A DNA stretch of 64,000 nt from Rhodobium gokarnense. GTDB taxonomy: Bacteria > Pseudomonadota > Alphaproteobacteria > Rhizobiales > Rhodobiaceae. Shown piece after piece: positions 17,920 through 26,384 of the stretch. The DNA is taken from contig NZ_JAOQNS010000002.1 of assembly GCF_025961475.1 (NCBI RefSeq), positions 62,001 to 126,000 on the forward strand, read 5' to 3'. Numbering within the stretch: the stretch's first letter is position 1; each line of letters opens with the position of its first letter. The translations under genes and the position numbers were made by a program. The notes under the pieces are model-generated. The model saw only the letters and a program-made list of their open reading frames with translations, was not told the origin of the DNA and did no database searches.

Positions 17920-19103
17920 TGTCCTTGAAGGATAAAGTTGCCATCGTCGGCATGGGCTGCTCGAAGTTCGGCGAACGCTGGGACTGCGGCGTCGCCGACC
18001 TCGCCATCGAATCGGCTTATGAGGCCTATGAGGATGCCGGCGTCGGGCCCGAGGACATCGAAGCCGTTTTCGTCGGCCAGGCCTATGCCCCGGTCGGCGG
18101 TCTGGCCGCCTCCCAGGTCGTGGACGCGCTCAAGCTCGGCGGCATTCCGCTGCTCCGCAACGAGAACTACTGCACCTCCGGCCACATCGCCCTGTTCGAG
18201 GCCTGCATGGCGGTCGCCAGCGGCATGTTCGACGTGGTCATGGCCCTCGGCGTCGAGAAGCTGAAGGATACCGGCTTTCCCGGCCTCGGCGCCGGCCGCG
18301 GCATGAACCCGGTCACCGAAGCACGCCGCACCGCGCCGGGGTCGTTCGCCCTCATCGCGACGCGCTATTTCGAGCAATACGGCCTTTCCTACGAGGAAGG
18401 CCGGCAGACGATCGGCAAGATCGCCGTCAAGAACCACCGCAACGGCATGCTGGCGCCGAAGGCGCACTTCCATAAGGAACTGACGCTCGAACAGGTGCTG
18501 TCGGCCCCCATCGTGGCGACGCCGCTCGGCCTCTTGGACTGCTGCGGCAACAGCGACGGCTCCGCCTGCGCGATCATCACACGCGCCGACAACGCCAAGG
18601 CCCTGCGCGACGACCCGATCTACGTCAAGGGGCTCGGCGTGGCGATGGACGCGATGCTGCCCCACCATCGACCGGACTTCGACTGGACCAGCTTCAACGC
18701 GTTGCGCAAATCGTCGTCGAAGGCCTACGCGATGGCCGGCATCAAGGACCCCCGCCGCGAGCTGGATCTCGCCGAAGTCCATGACTGCTTCACGATCACG
18801 GAAATGCTGATCTACGAGGATTTCGGCTTCAGCGAGCGGGGCTGCGCGCGCCGGGACATCGACGCCGGTGCCTTCGAACTCTCCGGCGATCTGCCGGTCA
18901 ATGTCGACGGCGGCCTGAAGTGCTTCGGCCATCCGATCGGCGCCAGCGGCCTGCGCATGACCTACGAGATCTACAAGCAGCTCCAGCACAAGGTCGACGA
19001 TCCGCGCCGGCAGATCGCCAACGCCGCCCGGGGCCTGTCGCACACCTTCGGCGGCGGCCCGCAGATCAGCGCCGTGCTGATCGCCGGAAACGAAACGGGC
19101 TGA
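17916..19103 (+). CDS. Thiolase-family acyltransferase, SCP-x/PhlC type (locus A)
   Basis: The 395-residue thiolase has the nucleophilic Cys in NENYCTSGH (about residue 86), NSDGSACAI, HDCFTITE and GHPIGASG (His about 339). The second catalytic Cys of classical thiolases is missing: the C-terminus has SHTFGGGP. That is the pattern of SCP-x, PhlC and archaeal thiolases that work in complex with DUF35 and HMGCS partners. It would form or cleave a C-C bond to an acyl unit. Start could be 17916 or 17919; the first overlaps the previous stop by four bases. A paralogue is at 42563. Confidence 0.9.
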   Translation: MMSLKDKVAIVGMGCSKFGERWDCGVADLAIESAYEAYEDAGVGPEDIEAVFVGQAYAPVGGLAASQVVDALKLGGIPLLRNENYCTSGHIALFEACMAVASGMFDVVMALGVEKLKDTGFPGLGAGRGMNPVTEARRTAPGSFALIATRYFEQYGLSYEEGRQTIGKIAVKNHRNGMLAPKAHFHKELTLEQVLSAPIVATPLGLLDCCGNSDGSACAIITRADNAKALRDDPIYVKGLGVAMDAMLPHHRPDFDWTSFNALRKSSSKAYAMAGIKDPRRELDLAEVHDCFTITEMLIYEDFGFSERGCARRDIDAGAFELSGDLPVNVDGGLKCFGHPIGASGLRMTYEIYKQLQHKVDDPRRQIANAARGLSHTFGGGPQISAVLIAGNETG

Positions 19104-19176
19104 GGGACCAACCCTGAGGCGCGGCCAAGCGGCCGCGCTCCGGTCCCGAAGTCAAAATCCCAGGAGTTTCAAGAAA

Positions 19177-20367
19177 ATGAATGAGAACCGTGCACTCGCC
19201 AACGTGCGGGTCCTTGACCTCACGCGCGTCCTGGCGGGCCCCCTTTGCGGAGCGCTCCTCGCCGATCTCGGCGCGGAGGTCATCAAGGTCGAGCAGCCGG
19301 GCTCCGGCGACGACGCGCGCCAGTTCAACCCCTTCGTCAACGGCGAGAGTTCCTACTTCATGAACCTCAACCGGTCGAAGAAGGGGGTCACGCTCAACCT
19401 CAAGACCGGCAAGGACATCTTCCTCAAGATGGTCGAGACGTCCGACGTCGTGATCGAGAACTTCAAGCCCGGCACGATGAAGAAGCTCGGCCTCGACTAC
19501 GAGGTTCTGAAAGAGATCAATCCGAAGATCATCTATGTGGCCATCTCCGGTTTCGGACAGCACGGCCCCTACAGCCAGCTTCCCGGCTACGACCTCATCG
19601 GCCAGGCGATGAGCGGCCTGATGAGCGTGACGGGCGAGGCGGACGGCGAGCCGCTGCGTGCCGGCGGACCGGTCTGCGACGTCATGGGCGGCATGACCGG
19701 CGCGATGGGCGTCCTCGCCGCCCTCAACCATCGCCATTCCAGCGGCCGCGGCCAGATGATCGACATCTCCCTGCAGGACACGCTGGTGACGAGCATGATG
19801 ACGCTCAACCAGCATTATCTGGTCGACAACCGCGTGCCGCAGCGCCGCGGCAACTCCTACGAGTCGGCCGCGCCGGCGGATTCCTTCCGCGCCGCCGACG
19901 GCTGGTTCGTCATCACCGTCGGCAACGACAAGCTGTGGCGCGTCCTGGTCGATCTCATGGAGATGCCGGAGCTGCTCGACATGCCGGAGTTCGAGACGAA
20001 CTTCAAGCGCGTCCAGAACGGCAAGGAACTGAAGAAGCACATCGAGAAATGGTCGGCGACGCGCAAGGTCGCGGACCTCGTCGAGGCGCTGCTCGCCGCC
20101 AAGGTCCCGGCGGCGCCCATTCTCGACGTCAAGCAGGTCTGCACGGATCCGCATATCGCCGACGCGCGCGGCATGTTCGTCGAGACCGACCATCCCAAGG
20201 CCGGCCGGGTACGGATCACCAATTCCGCGCTCCGCCTGTCGGAAACCGACGCCGTCGTCAGGTCGCCGGCGCCGACCCTCGGCCAGCACAACGACGACGT
20301 CTATCAGTCGACGTTCGGGTTCGCGCCCGACGACGTCAGGGCGTGGAAGGCCGCAAAGATCATCTGA
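19177..20367 (+). CDS. CaiB/BaiF-type (class III) CoA-transferase (locus A)
   Basis: The 396-residue protein starts LANVRVLDLTRVLAGPLCGALLADLGAEVIKVEQPG and has NRSKKGVTLNLK, which place it in family III CoA-transferases such as formyl-CoA or carnitine CoA-transferase. The Asp of the catalytic acyl intermediate is expected near residue 165-170 (VCDVMGG). It moves CoA between organic acids without ATP. AGGAG lies before ATG 19177, 73 bases after the thiolase. Its C-terminus (APTLGQHN) is echoed by the gene remnant at 23296. Confidence 0.92.
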   Translation: MNENRALANVRVLDLTRVLAGPLCGALLADLGAEVIKVEQPGSGDDARQFNPFVNGESSYFMNLNRSKKGVTLNLKTGKDIFLKMVETSDVVIENFKPGTMKKLGLDYEVLKEINPKIIYVAISGFGQHGPYSQLPGYDLIGQAMSGLMSVTGEADGEPLRAGGPVCDVMGGMTGAMGVLAALNHRHSSGRGQMIDISLQDTLVTSMMTLNQHYLVDNRVPQRRGNSYESAAPADSFRAADGWFVITVGNDKLWRVLVDLMEMPELLDMPEFETNFKRVQNGKELKKHIEKWSATRKVADLVEALLAAKVPAAPILDVKQVCTDPHIADARGMFVETDHPKAGRVRITNSALRLSETDAVVRSPAPTLGQHNDDVYQSTFGFAPDDVRAWKAAKII

Positions 20368-20565
20368 CCGCGCGGCGCAGAAGACGCCTGCCGATGGATG
20401 TCCACCGAAATCCTCCCGAAACGGTCGTTGCCGGGAATGCAATGGAGGAGCGCCTGAACCGTCACAAGCACCAATCCGAACGGCAACAAGTCCGTTCTGA
20501 GATGGACTAAGTAAGCCGCCGACAACAAGAAGTAAAACAAACAACCAGCAAAAGGCGAATGTGTT

Positions 20566-21885
20566 ATGTCTGAGATGGTAGCGACTGTGTCGCCTGACGG
20601 CGACGTCGACAAGAATCAATTATTCAAGAGAATTACCCTCAGGATCGTCCCTCTTATGGTCCTGATATACTTCATTGCATATGTGGATAGGGTGAACGTG
20701 GCTTTCGCAAAGCTGCAGTTTATCGAAGATCTTTCCTTTGGCGAATTCACATACGGCTTCGGCGCCGGCGTGTTCTACCTGGGATACGCGCTGTTCGAGA
20801 TGCCCAGCAATCTCTATCTCGACAAGCATGGCGCGAAGATCACCCTGTCGCGGATCATGATCCTTTGGGGCGCCATTTCGGCCAGCACGGCCTTCATGCA
20901 GACGCCCACCCACTACTACATCCTGCGCTTCCTGCTGGGTGTGGCGGAAGCGGGCGCCTTCCCCGGCATCATTCTGTATCTGAGCTATTGGTTCCCCGCC
21001 GAACGTCGCGGCCGCATCACCTCCCTGTTTGCGATGGGCGCGCCGGTCTCCGGCATTTTCGGCAGCCTCATTTCCGGATGGCTGCTGACCCTCGATGGAC
21101 TGCATGGCCTGCGCGGTTGGCAAATTCTGCTGATCTATGAAGGCATTCCGGCGATCTTAATCGGCATCTTCGTGTTCTTCTATATCGACAACAGGCCGGA
21201 AGACGCCAAGTGGCTGACCGCGAAAGAAAAGAAGTGTGTCGCCGACACGGTGGCGGCGTCGGAGAAAAAACCGGAGAAGGGCAAAGGTCACGTCTTGCAG
21301 GCCCTCCTGGACCCGCGCATCTACGTCCTCGGCGTTTCCTACCTGGCCGTGTTGGCTGGCTGCCAGGCCGTTGCGTTGTGGATTCCCACCATTCTGAAGG
21401 GTATCGGCACCGACGCATCCCTGTTCGGCGTGCTGACCGCTATTCCGTTCGTTATGGCCGTCGTCGCGATGAACGTCTGGGGCTGGCATTCCGACAAGAA
21501 GATGGAACGCAGATGGCACTTCGCAGCCGTCATGTGGGCAGCGGGCATCAGCCTGGCGGTCCTCAGCTATTTCGCGGACAGCGTCACCGTCACCATCCTT
21601 CTGCTCTGCATTGCCACAGGCGGCATCTGGGCCTCGGTCACGGTCTTCTGGACCATTCCCCCGACCTATCTGTCGTCCTCCTCCAAGGCAGGCGGCATCG
21701 GATTTGTCAGCAGCTGCGGCGCCGCGGGCGGTTTTCTCAGCCCGATCATCGTCGGCTGGTCGAACAATCTGGCCGGTAGCTTCTACGGCGGACTGGCAGC
21801 GATCGGCATCCTGTTGGTGATCTCCGGCGTCATCGTCCTCGTCGCCGTCCCCGCGGCCGCTTTGAGAACCTCGCAATCGGCCTGA
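20566..21885 (+). CDS. MFS transporter, ACS (anion:cation symporter) family
   Basis: The 439-residue membrane protein has 12 predicted helices, with YVDRVNVAFAKLQF after the first helix and the LRFLLGVAEAGAFPGIILYLSYWFP segment. These are hallmarks of the anion:cation symporter family, which includes tartrate, glucarate and 4-hydroxyphenylacetate carriers. It probably imports an organic acid used by locus A. It differs from the two related MFS carriers at 23429 and 40020 and has no counterpart in locus B by position. The upstream 198 bases hold a weak hairpin at 20478-20497. Confidence 0.88.
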   Translation: MSEMVATVSPDGDVDKNQLFKRITLRIVPLMVLIYFIAYVDRVNVAFAKLQFIEDLSFGEFTYGFGAGVFYLGYALFEMPSNLYLDKHGAKITLSRIMILWGAISASTAFMQTPTHYYILRFLLGVAEAGAFPGIILYLSYWFPAERRGRITSLFAMGAPVSGIFGSLISGWLLTLDGLHGLRGWQILLIYEGIPAILIGIFVFFYIDNRPEDAKWLTAKEKKCVADTVAASEKKPEKGKGHVLQALLDPRIYVLGVSYLAVLAGCQAVALWIPTILKGIGTDASLFGVLTAIPFVMAVVAMNVWGWHSDKKMERRWHFAAVMWAAGISLAVLSYFADSVTVTILLLCIATGGIWASVTVFWTIPPTYLSSSSKAGGIGFVSSCGAAGGFLSPIIVGWSNNLAGSFYGGLAAIGILLVISGVIVLVAVPAAALRTSQSA

Positions 21886-21916
21886 ACGGCTGCAGAAGGG
21901 CAACGGAGGAACTGAG

Positions 21917-23023
21917 ATGAAGATTGCAGCTATTGAGACGGTCGTATTCGATCTTCCCACGAAGCATCCGCACAAGCTTGCGATGGTGACGATCACGACG
22001 CAAAGCATGCTTCTGGTCCGGGTCAAGGGCGACAACGGACTGGAAGGCCTCGGCGAAGCCAGTGTGGTGCTTCGCTATGGATCGGAAACGATCGAGGGCG
22101 TTCAGGCCGCTGTCGAACACTACCTGGCACCGCCTCTTATCGGCCGGGACCCGGCCAACATCGAGGAAATTCTCGCCGTCATGGACGGCATCCTCAAGGA
22201 CAACTGGTGTGCCAAGGGCGTGATCGAAATGGCATGTGTCGATCTCGTCGCCCGAACGCTGAACGTCCCTGCGGCGGTGCTGTTCGGAGGCTCGGTCCGC
22301 GAGAGCATTCCCGTCTTGCGGGTCCTCGGCAATGGCGTCGCCGAAAAGGACATCGCCCTTGCCGAGGAGGCGATGGCGGCCGGCTCGAACAACCGCTTCC
22401 TCGTGAAACTCGGCCGCGCGGATCCCAAGGACGATGTCGAACGGGCGCTGGCCGTCAAGGCGGCGCTCGGCGACAGGGCCATTGTGCACGCCGATGCCAA
22501 CCAGTGCTGGAACGAAGCGACGGCAAACTGGTGCATCGAACGGCTCGAAGCCGGAGGGATCGCGCTCATCGAGCAGCCCCTGCCGCGCTCCGACGTCGAC
22601 GGCATGCGGCGCCTCACGGAACGCCACACGATCCCGATCATGGCCGACGAAGCGATCGACACCCTGGAAAGCGCAATGGCATTTGCGCGGAACCGGGCGG
22701 CCGATGCGTTCTCCATCAAGATAACCAAGCATGGCGGCCTGCATCGGACGAAAAAGGTGGCGGCCGTCGCCGAGGCCGCCGGAATAACGATGTTTGGCGG
22801 CACGATGCTGGAAAGCACACTGGGAACATTTGCGTGCATCCAGTTCTATTCGACGATCGTGCGTCTCGACTGGGGCTGCCAGATGTTCGGACCGCTTCTG
22901 TTCAAGGATTCGATCACGGTTGAACAGCCGGAATACCGGAACTTTGCGATCACGGTTCCGCGCAAGCCCGGCTTCGGCGCAACGATCGATGAGGACAAGT
23001 TGACGTTCTACCGGCGGAAATAG
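21917..23023 (+). CDS. Enolase-superfamily enzyme, muconate-cycloisomerase subgroup
   Basis: The 368-residue protein has the C-terminal barrel of this superfamily. Metal ligands are Asp193, Glu219 and Asp244, and Lys268/Lys271 of the KITKHGG motif is the opposite-face base. The usual Lys-x-Lys is reduced: Lys164 remains but the position of the first Lys is Leu162 (FLVKLG). It would abstract a proton alpha to a carboxylate to isomerise, cycloisomerise or dehydrate an acid. GGAGGAACTGAG precedes ATG 21917. It is followed by a hairpin. Confidence 0.88.
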   Translation: MKIAAIETVVFDLPTKHPHKLAMVTITTQSMLLVRVKGDNGLEGLGEASVVLRYGSETIEGVQAAVEHYLAPPLIGRDPANIEEILAVMDGILKDNWCAKGVIEMACVDLVARTLNVPAAVLFGGSVRESIPVLRVLGNGVAEKDIALAEEAMAAGSNNRFLVKLGRADPKDDVERALAVKAALGDRAIVHADANQCWNEATANWCIERLEAGGIALIEQPLPRSDVDGMRRLTERHTIPIMADEAIDTLESAMAFARNRAADAFSIKITKHGGLHRTKKVAAVAEAAGITMFGGTMLESTLGTFACIQFYSTIVRLDWGCQMFGPLLFKDSITVEQPEYRNFAITVPRKPGFGATIDEDKLTFYRRK

Positions 23024-23041
23024 CCGTTCGCGGATGAGTGC

Positions 23042-23078
23042 GACGTGTCTTGGGCGCAAATCGCGACCAAGACACGTC
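23042..23078. terminator. Perfect 12-base inverted repeat after the enolase-superfamily gene
   Basis: GACGTGTCTTGG (23042-23053) pairs with CCAAGACACGTC (23067-23078) across a 13-base loop, just after the stop at 23023. No T-run follows, so it may attenuate or stabilise the transcript rather than terminate it. Confidence 0.5.
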
Positions 23079-23102
23079 CAACGAAAGAGAAAAAAGTCGT
23101 GG

Positions 23103-23306
23103 AAGTTGCTTGAGGAGTTCAGCCGCCAGCTGACTGGGGAACGCGCCGAAAAGGTCTCCGAACAGTAATTCGGCAAGTTCTTCGCTGGTGACATCACCGT
23201 CAAATACGACGCCGATGCCTTCACGCTGTCCTTCCATCGCGGCAAGGCTGCCGCCCTGCAGGCCGGCATCCCCAACACCGGTGTCGACCTCGGTGTCGCC
23301 AGCGCC
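23103..23306 (+). pseudogene. Remnant of an SCP2-like gene with an in-frame stop
   Basis: Read from 23103, the frame matches residues about 5-70 of the SCP2-like protein at 24834: FGKFFAGDITVKYDADAF after the stop, then PNTGVDLGVASA, against FGRFFTGDMTLKYDDEAF and PNTGIDLGVAGA. A TAA at 23166-23168 stands where the intact gene has Tyr. No start codon or ribosome site is preserved, and homology ends at a junction around 23296-23306 where a CoA-transferase tail begins in another frame. Confidence 0.85.
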
Positions 23307-23400
23307 AACCCTAGGCCAGCACAACCAGGAAGTGTCCGGACCGGTTTTCGGGTTCACCCCCGAAGAGGTCCTCGCACGGAAAGACCAGCAAATCATCTAA
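23296..23400 (+). pseudogene. C-terminal remnant of a CaiB-type CoA-transferase
   Basis: The frame ending TAA at 23398 encodes PAPTLGQHN through VLARKDQQII, about 34 residues, matching the end of the intact CoA-transferase at 19177 (PAPTLGQHN ... AWKAAKII). It is fused in a different frame to the SCP2-like remnant. The junction contains GTCGCCAGCGCC, which is nearly shared with the true CoA-transferase gene around 20266, so a deletion or recombination through short homology is likely. Confidence 0.8.
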
Positions 23401-23428
23401 GGGGCGCTTTGCGTCCAGGAGAAAACGC

Positions 23429-24748
23429 ATGGCTACGACACTGACTAACAACGATGCCGCCGTCGCGGCAGAACCTGCGAAAATCACCTATTCGACCAGG
23501 TATGTCGTGACGTCCTTCGTCATCGTCACGCTGGGCTGGTGCCTCGTGAATTTCAGCAACACCTTCCAGCTCGCCGTCCCCGGCATGATGGAGGAAATGC
23601 AATACACCTCCACCCAGATCGGCCTGGTTGCCAGCGTCTTTTCGTTCGGTGGGTTCTTCAGCGCCCTCTGGCTGCCGCTGGTGGCCGACCGGCACGGACG
23701 CAAGATCGGCATGGCGCTGAGTGTCGCCATGGCCGTTGTCTTCAACAGCATGATCGGTTTGACCCACAGCATCGTGGCTCTGCTGCCGCTGCGCTTCCTT
23801 TCCTCCCACGGGCAGACCTGCCAGTGGGGCATCGGCGCGTCGCATCTGTCGGAAATCGCTCCGGCAAGGATGCGCGGAACGCTTCTCGGCCTCATGCAGG
23901 CCGGCACGCCGCTGGGCTTCTTCATGTGCGCGGCGCTGTTCACCACCATGATGTCGATGGGCTTCACCTGGCGCGCATTCTCCATGACGGCGATCGTGGC
24001 GGTGCTCATCATCATCCCCATTCTCTTCGTCCTGCAGGAAAGCCAGCAGTGGAAGGCGGCCCGCGCAGAGGTCGAGCGTCTGAAGGCGCTTGGAAAGGAG
24101 ACGGTTGAGGACCCGAACCAGAAGAAGGTCAACATTCGCGAGCTGTTCAAGCCGGCCTACCGCAAGAACACGTTCATTGCGATGACCCTCCATTCCCTCG
24201 GCGCCTTCTGGGCCTGGGGCAACGTGACCTGGTTCCTCGTCGCCCTTTCCCAGGACTTCGGCATGGACGCCGTCACGCGCGGTCGGATGAGCATGCTGAT
24301 GTGGGGTATTGCGGTGTTCAGCTACGCCCTTGCCGGGCGGGTTGGCGATCTCATCGGCCGTCGTGCCGCCATGCTGGTGTTCTCGCTGTTGATCATGTGC
24401 GGTGCATCGACCATGTACTTCTCCAACTCGATGGAAGTCCCCAATGTGCAGCTCCTTTATGTTGCCACGGCCCTGATCGGCACCGGCGTCGGCCTCCACT
24501 CCATCCTGATCGCCTATTCCAGCGAAATCTTCCCCACGCATGTGCGCGCGACGGGAACCAGTATCGCCATCGGCATCGGTCGGTTGACGGCCGTCTTCTC
24601 GATGATGGGGCTCGGCATCGTCGCCCAGCAGTTCAGCCCGACGACCGCAGAGCTGACCGCCGCGATCGGCGCCCTGCTCATGGTCCCGACCATCTATATC
24701 TTCGGAATGGAAACCGCACGCAAGGAACTGACCGAGATCGTCAGGTAG
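23429..24748 (+). CDS. MFS transporter, sugar-porter/aromatic-acid-like family (locus A)
   Basis: The 439-residue, 12-helix protein has LVADRHGRKIGMALS after helix 2-3 (GRKxG loop), MRGTLLGLMQAGTPLGF and FPTHVRATGTSIAIGIGR. Its nearest relative here is the locus B carrier at 40020, with which it shares most of these segments. It probably imports the locus substrate by proton symport. GGAG lies before ATG 23429. It follows the chimeric remnant, and in locus B the corresponding gene follows the CoA-transferase directly. Confidence 0.9.
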   Translation: MATTLTNNDAAVAAEPAKITYSTRYVVTSFVIVTLGWCLVNFSNTFQLAVPGMMEEMQYTSTQIGLVASVFSFGGFFSALWLPLVADRHGRKIGMALSVAMAVVFNSMIGLTHSIVALLPLRFLSSHGQTCQWGIGASHLSEIAPARMRGTLLGLMQAGTPLGFFMCAALFTTMMSMGFTWRAFSMTAIVAVLIIIPILFVLQESQQWKAARAEVERLKALGKETVEDPNQKKVNIRELFKPAYRKNTFIAMTLHSLGAFWAWGNVTWFLVALSQDFGMDAVTRGRMSMLMWGIAVFSYALAGRVGDLIGRRAAMLVFSLLIMCGASTMYFSNSMEVPNVQLLYVATALIGTGVGLHSILIAYSSEIFPTHVRATGTSIAIGIGRLTAVFSMMGLGIVAQQFSPTTAELTAAIGALLMVPTIYIFGMETARKELTEIVR

Positions 24749-24833
24749 AATTCAAGGAGATATCCCACCCTTTACCAAAAAACACGGGCTTCAACATCTT
24801 CGTTGATGCCGAATAAGAAGCGAGAGCAAGACC

Positions 24834-25238
24834 ATGATGAAAGCAATAGAAGAGCTCGGTCGCAGAATTAATACCACCTGCGCTGACACATTCGCCAATC
24901 GGTATTTCGGGCGGTTCTTTACCGGAGACATGACCCTGAAATATGACGACGAGGCGTTCACCCTGTCGCTGCACCAGGGAAAGGTCATCGCCATCCAGGC
25001 CGGCGTGCCGAACACGGGCATCGACCTCGGCGTGGCCGGTGCGGCCAAGGACTGGCGGCAGTTTTCCGAGCGCAAGAGCCTGACCGTCTCGATCACCAAG
25101 ATCAATCCCAACAATCTGACCCTGCTGGGTGCGCCGCTGCGCACCCGCCAGAACTTCAATTCCCTTGCCTATCTCTGCCGGGTCTTTTCGGAAGTTCTCG
25201 AAGAACAAGGCACTGCCGGTAAGAAAGTGGAGGCATAA
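24834..25238 (+). CDS. Small SCP2-like protein (locus A)
   Basis: The 134-residue protein has a mixed alpha/beta pattern: GDMTLKYDDEAFTLSLHQGKVIAIQAG, a strand pair, then a helical C-terminus after RTRQNFNSLAYLC. That order resembles the SCP2/sterol-carrier fold, which binds hydrophobic or acyl-CoA ligands; this is an inference by eye. It is always followed by an alpha/beta hydrolase gene here, at 25241 in locus A and 38694 in locus B. Start could also be 24837. I found no named family from memory. Confidence 0.75.
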   Translation: MMKAIEELGRRINTTCADTFANRYFGRFFTGDMTLKYDDEAFTLSLHQGKVIAIQAGVPNTGIDLGVAGAAKDWRQFSERKSLTVSITKINPNNLTLLGAPLRTRQNFNSLAYLCRVFSEVLEEQGTAGKKVEA

Positions 25239-25240
25239 CA

Positions 25241-26047
25241 ATGGCTATCACGGGTTTCTATAAAACCGTCAAAGGGATCAAGACCTACTTCGAGACCAAT
25301 GACGGTCCCGCCGACGGCAAGCACACCATCATCTGCCTGCACACGGCAGGGCGTGAAAACCGCCAGTATCACGGCATGTTCGAGCTGCTCGAAGACAAGT
25401 ACAAGATGTATTCCTTCGACATGCCGGCGCATGGCAAGAGCTGGCCGCTTCCCGGCAACAAGGTCGTCGACAACTATCGCGACTACGGCGATTTCGTCTG
25501 GGCGGTCGCCGAAGCGCTGGAGATCGAAAAGCCGATTATCGTTGGCTGCTCGATGGGCGGCAACATCGTCTACTACATCGCCCAGAACTATCCGGTCGGT
25601 GCGATCCTGTCGATGCAGGGCGCGGACTACACGCCGACGATCGATGCCTCGATCCTGGAACTGCTCAACCACCCCTATGTCAGCGCCCAGCACTCCCATG
25701 TGGAGTTTTCCGAGTGCCTGATCGGGCGTGCCTGCCCCCAGGAAGCGCGCGACTTCATCATGTGGGGCGTCGCCCAGGAGATCAGCGTCACCAAGCAGGG
25801 CGACCTCTCCCAGTACAACGGCTTCGACGTCCGCGGCACCATGGACAAGATCACCTGTCCCGTCCTCGTCGTCCACGGTGTCGACGATGCCATCGTCACG
25901 GAAAAGATGGTCGAGGAGACCATGTCGCGTTTGGTCAACGCGGAACGGGTCGTCTACAAGCCCATCGCCGATTACGGCCACTTCCTCGCCGTCGAGAACC
26001 CGCAGGTCGTCGCCGAGCACCTCGACGAGTTCCTGACGTCGATCTGA
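25241..26047 (+). CDS. Alpha/beta-fold hydrolase (locus A)
   Basis: The 268-residue protein is a typical alpha/beta hydrolase. The nucleophile elbow is GCSMGGN (Ser near residue 105), the oxyanion strand is IICLHTAGRENRQYH, the acid is in VVHGVDDAIV, and the His is in DYGHFLAVE. It would hydrolyse an ester, a C-C bond of a diketone, or a thioester; the substrate is unknown. It begins 2 bases after the SCP2-like gene, with GGAGG upstream overlapping that gene's end. The paralogue at 38694 shares nearly every motif. Confidence 0.9.
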   Translation: MAITGFYKTVKGIKTYFETNDGPADGKHTIICLHTAGRENRQYHGMFELLEDKYKMYSFDMPAHGKSWPLPGNKVVDNYRDYGDFVWAVAEALEIEKPIIVGCSMGGNIVYYIAQNYPVGAILSMQGADYTPTIDASILELLNHPYVSAQHSHVEFSECLIGRACPQEARDFIMWGVAQEISVTKQGDLSQYNGFDVRGTMDKITCPVLVVHGVDDAIVTEKMVEETMSRLVNAERVVYKPIADYGHFLAVENPQVVAEHLDEFLTSI

Positions 26048-26384
26048 TGCGTCTTGCCTTTCCGTGGCCGGGCAGCGGGCCGTTTCGGCGGTCCCGCTGG
26101 TTCCCGCCGGCCTCGGAAGTCCACCGGTCCCGGTACCTGCTGCGGACCGGAAACGACGCGCAAGGTCGTTGAGGAGATCGATGCCGTGCCTGCGGTCGCC
26201 GGTCCGGCCATGACGTGGCCGGAACGCACCTTAGTAACAGGCGCACCATGCAGTGCTCGCCCCTCGATCTTGTGCGCGTTCCCCCGCCGGAAAGCCCTTC
26301 CGCTTTCCGGCGGCACGGACCCGCCACGGGAGGCGCTCCCGGTTGCGGGCAAGCACAATGTTTCCCACGAAAGGACACAGAACC
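26048..26384. other. Non-coding gap between the hydrolase and the second enolase-superfamily gene
   Basis: No convincing gene. A short inverted repeat, CCGGTCC (26124-26130) and GGACCGG (26144-26150), could act as a terminator or leader hairpin. The next gene has an AAAGGA ribosome site at 26370-26375. No sigma-54 or other clear promoter was seen. Confidence 0.45.

Noticed and set aside
26048-26384. Possible small gene between the hydrolase and the enolase-superfamily gene
   Set aside because: The frames there have no family similarity or plausible start, and the region contains a hairpin; better read as intergenic.
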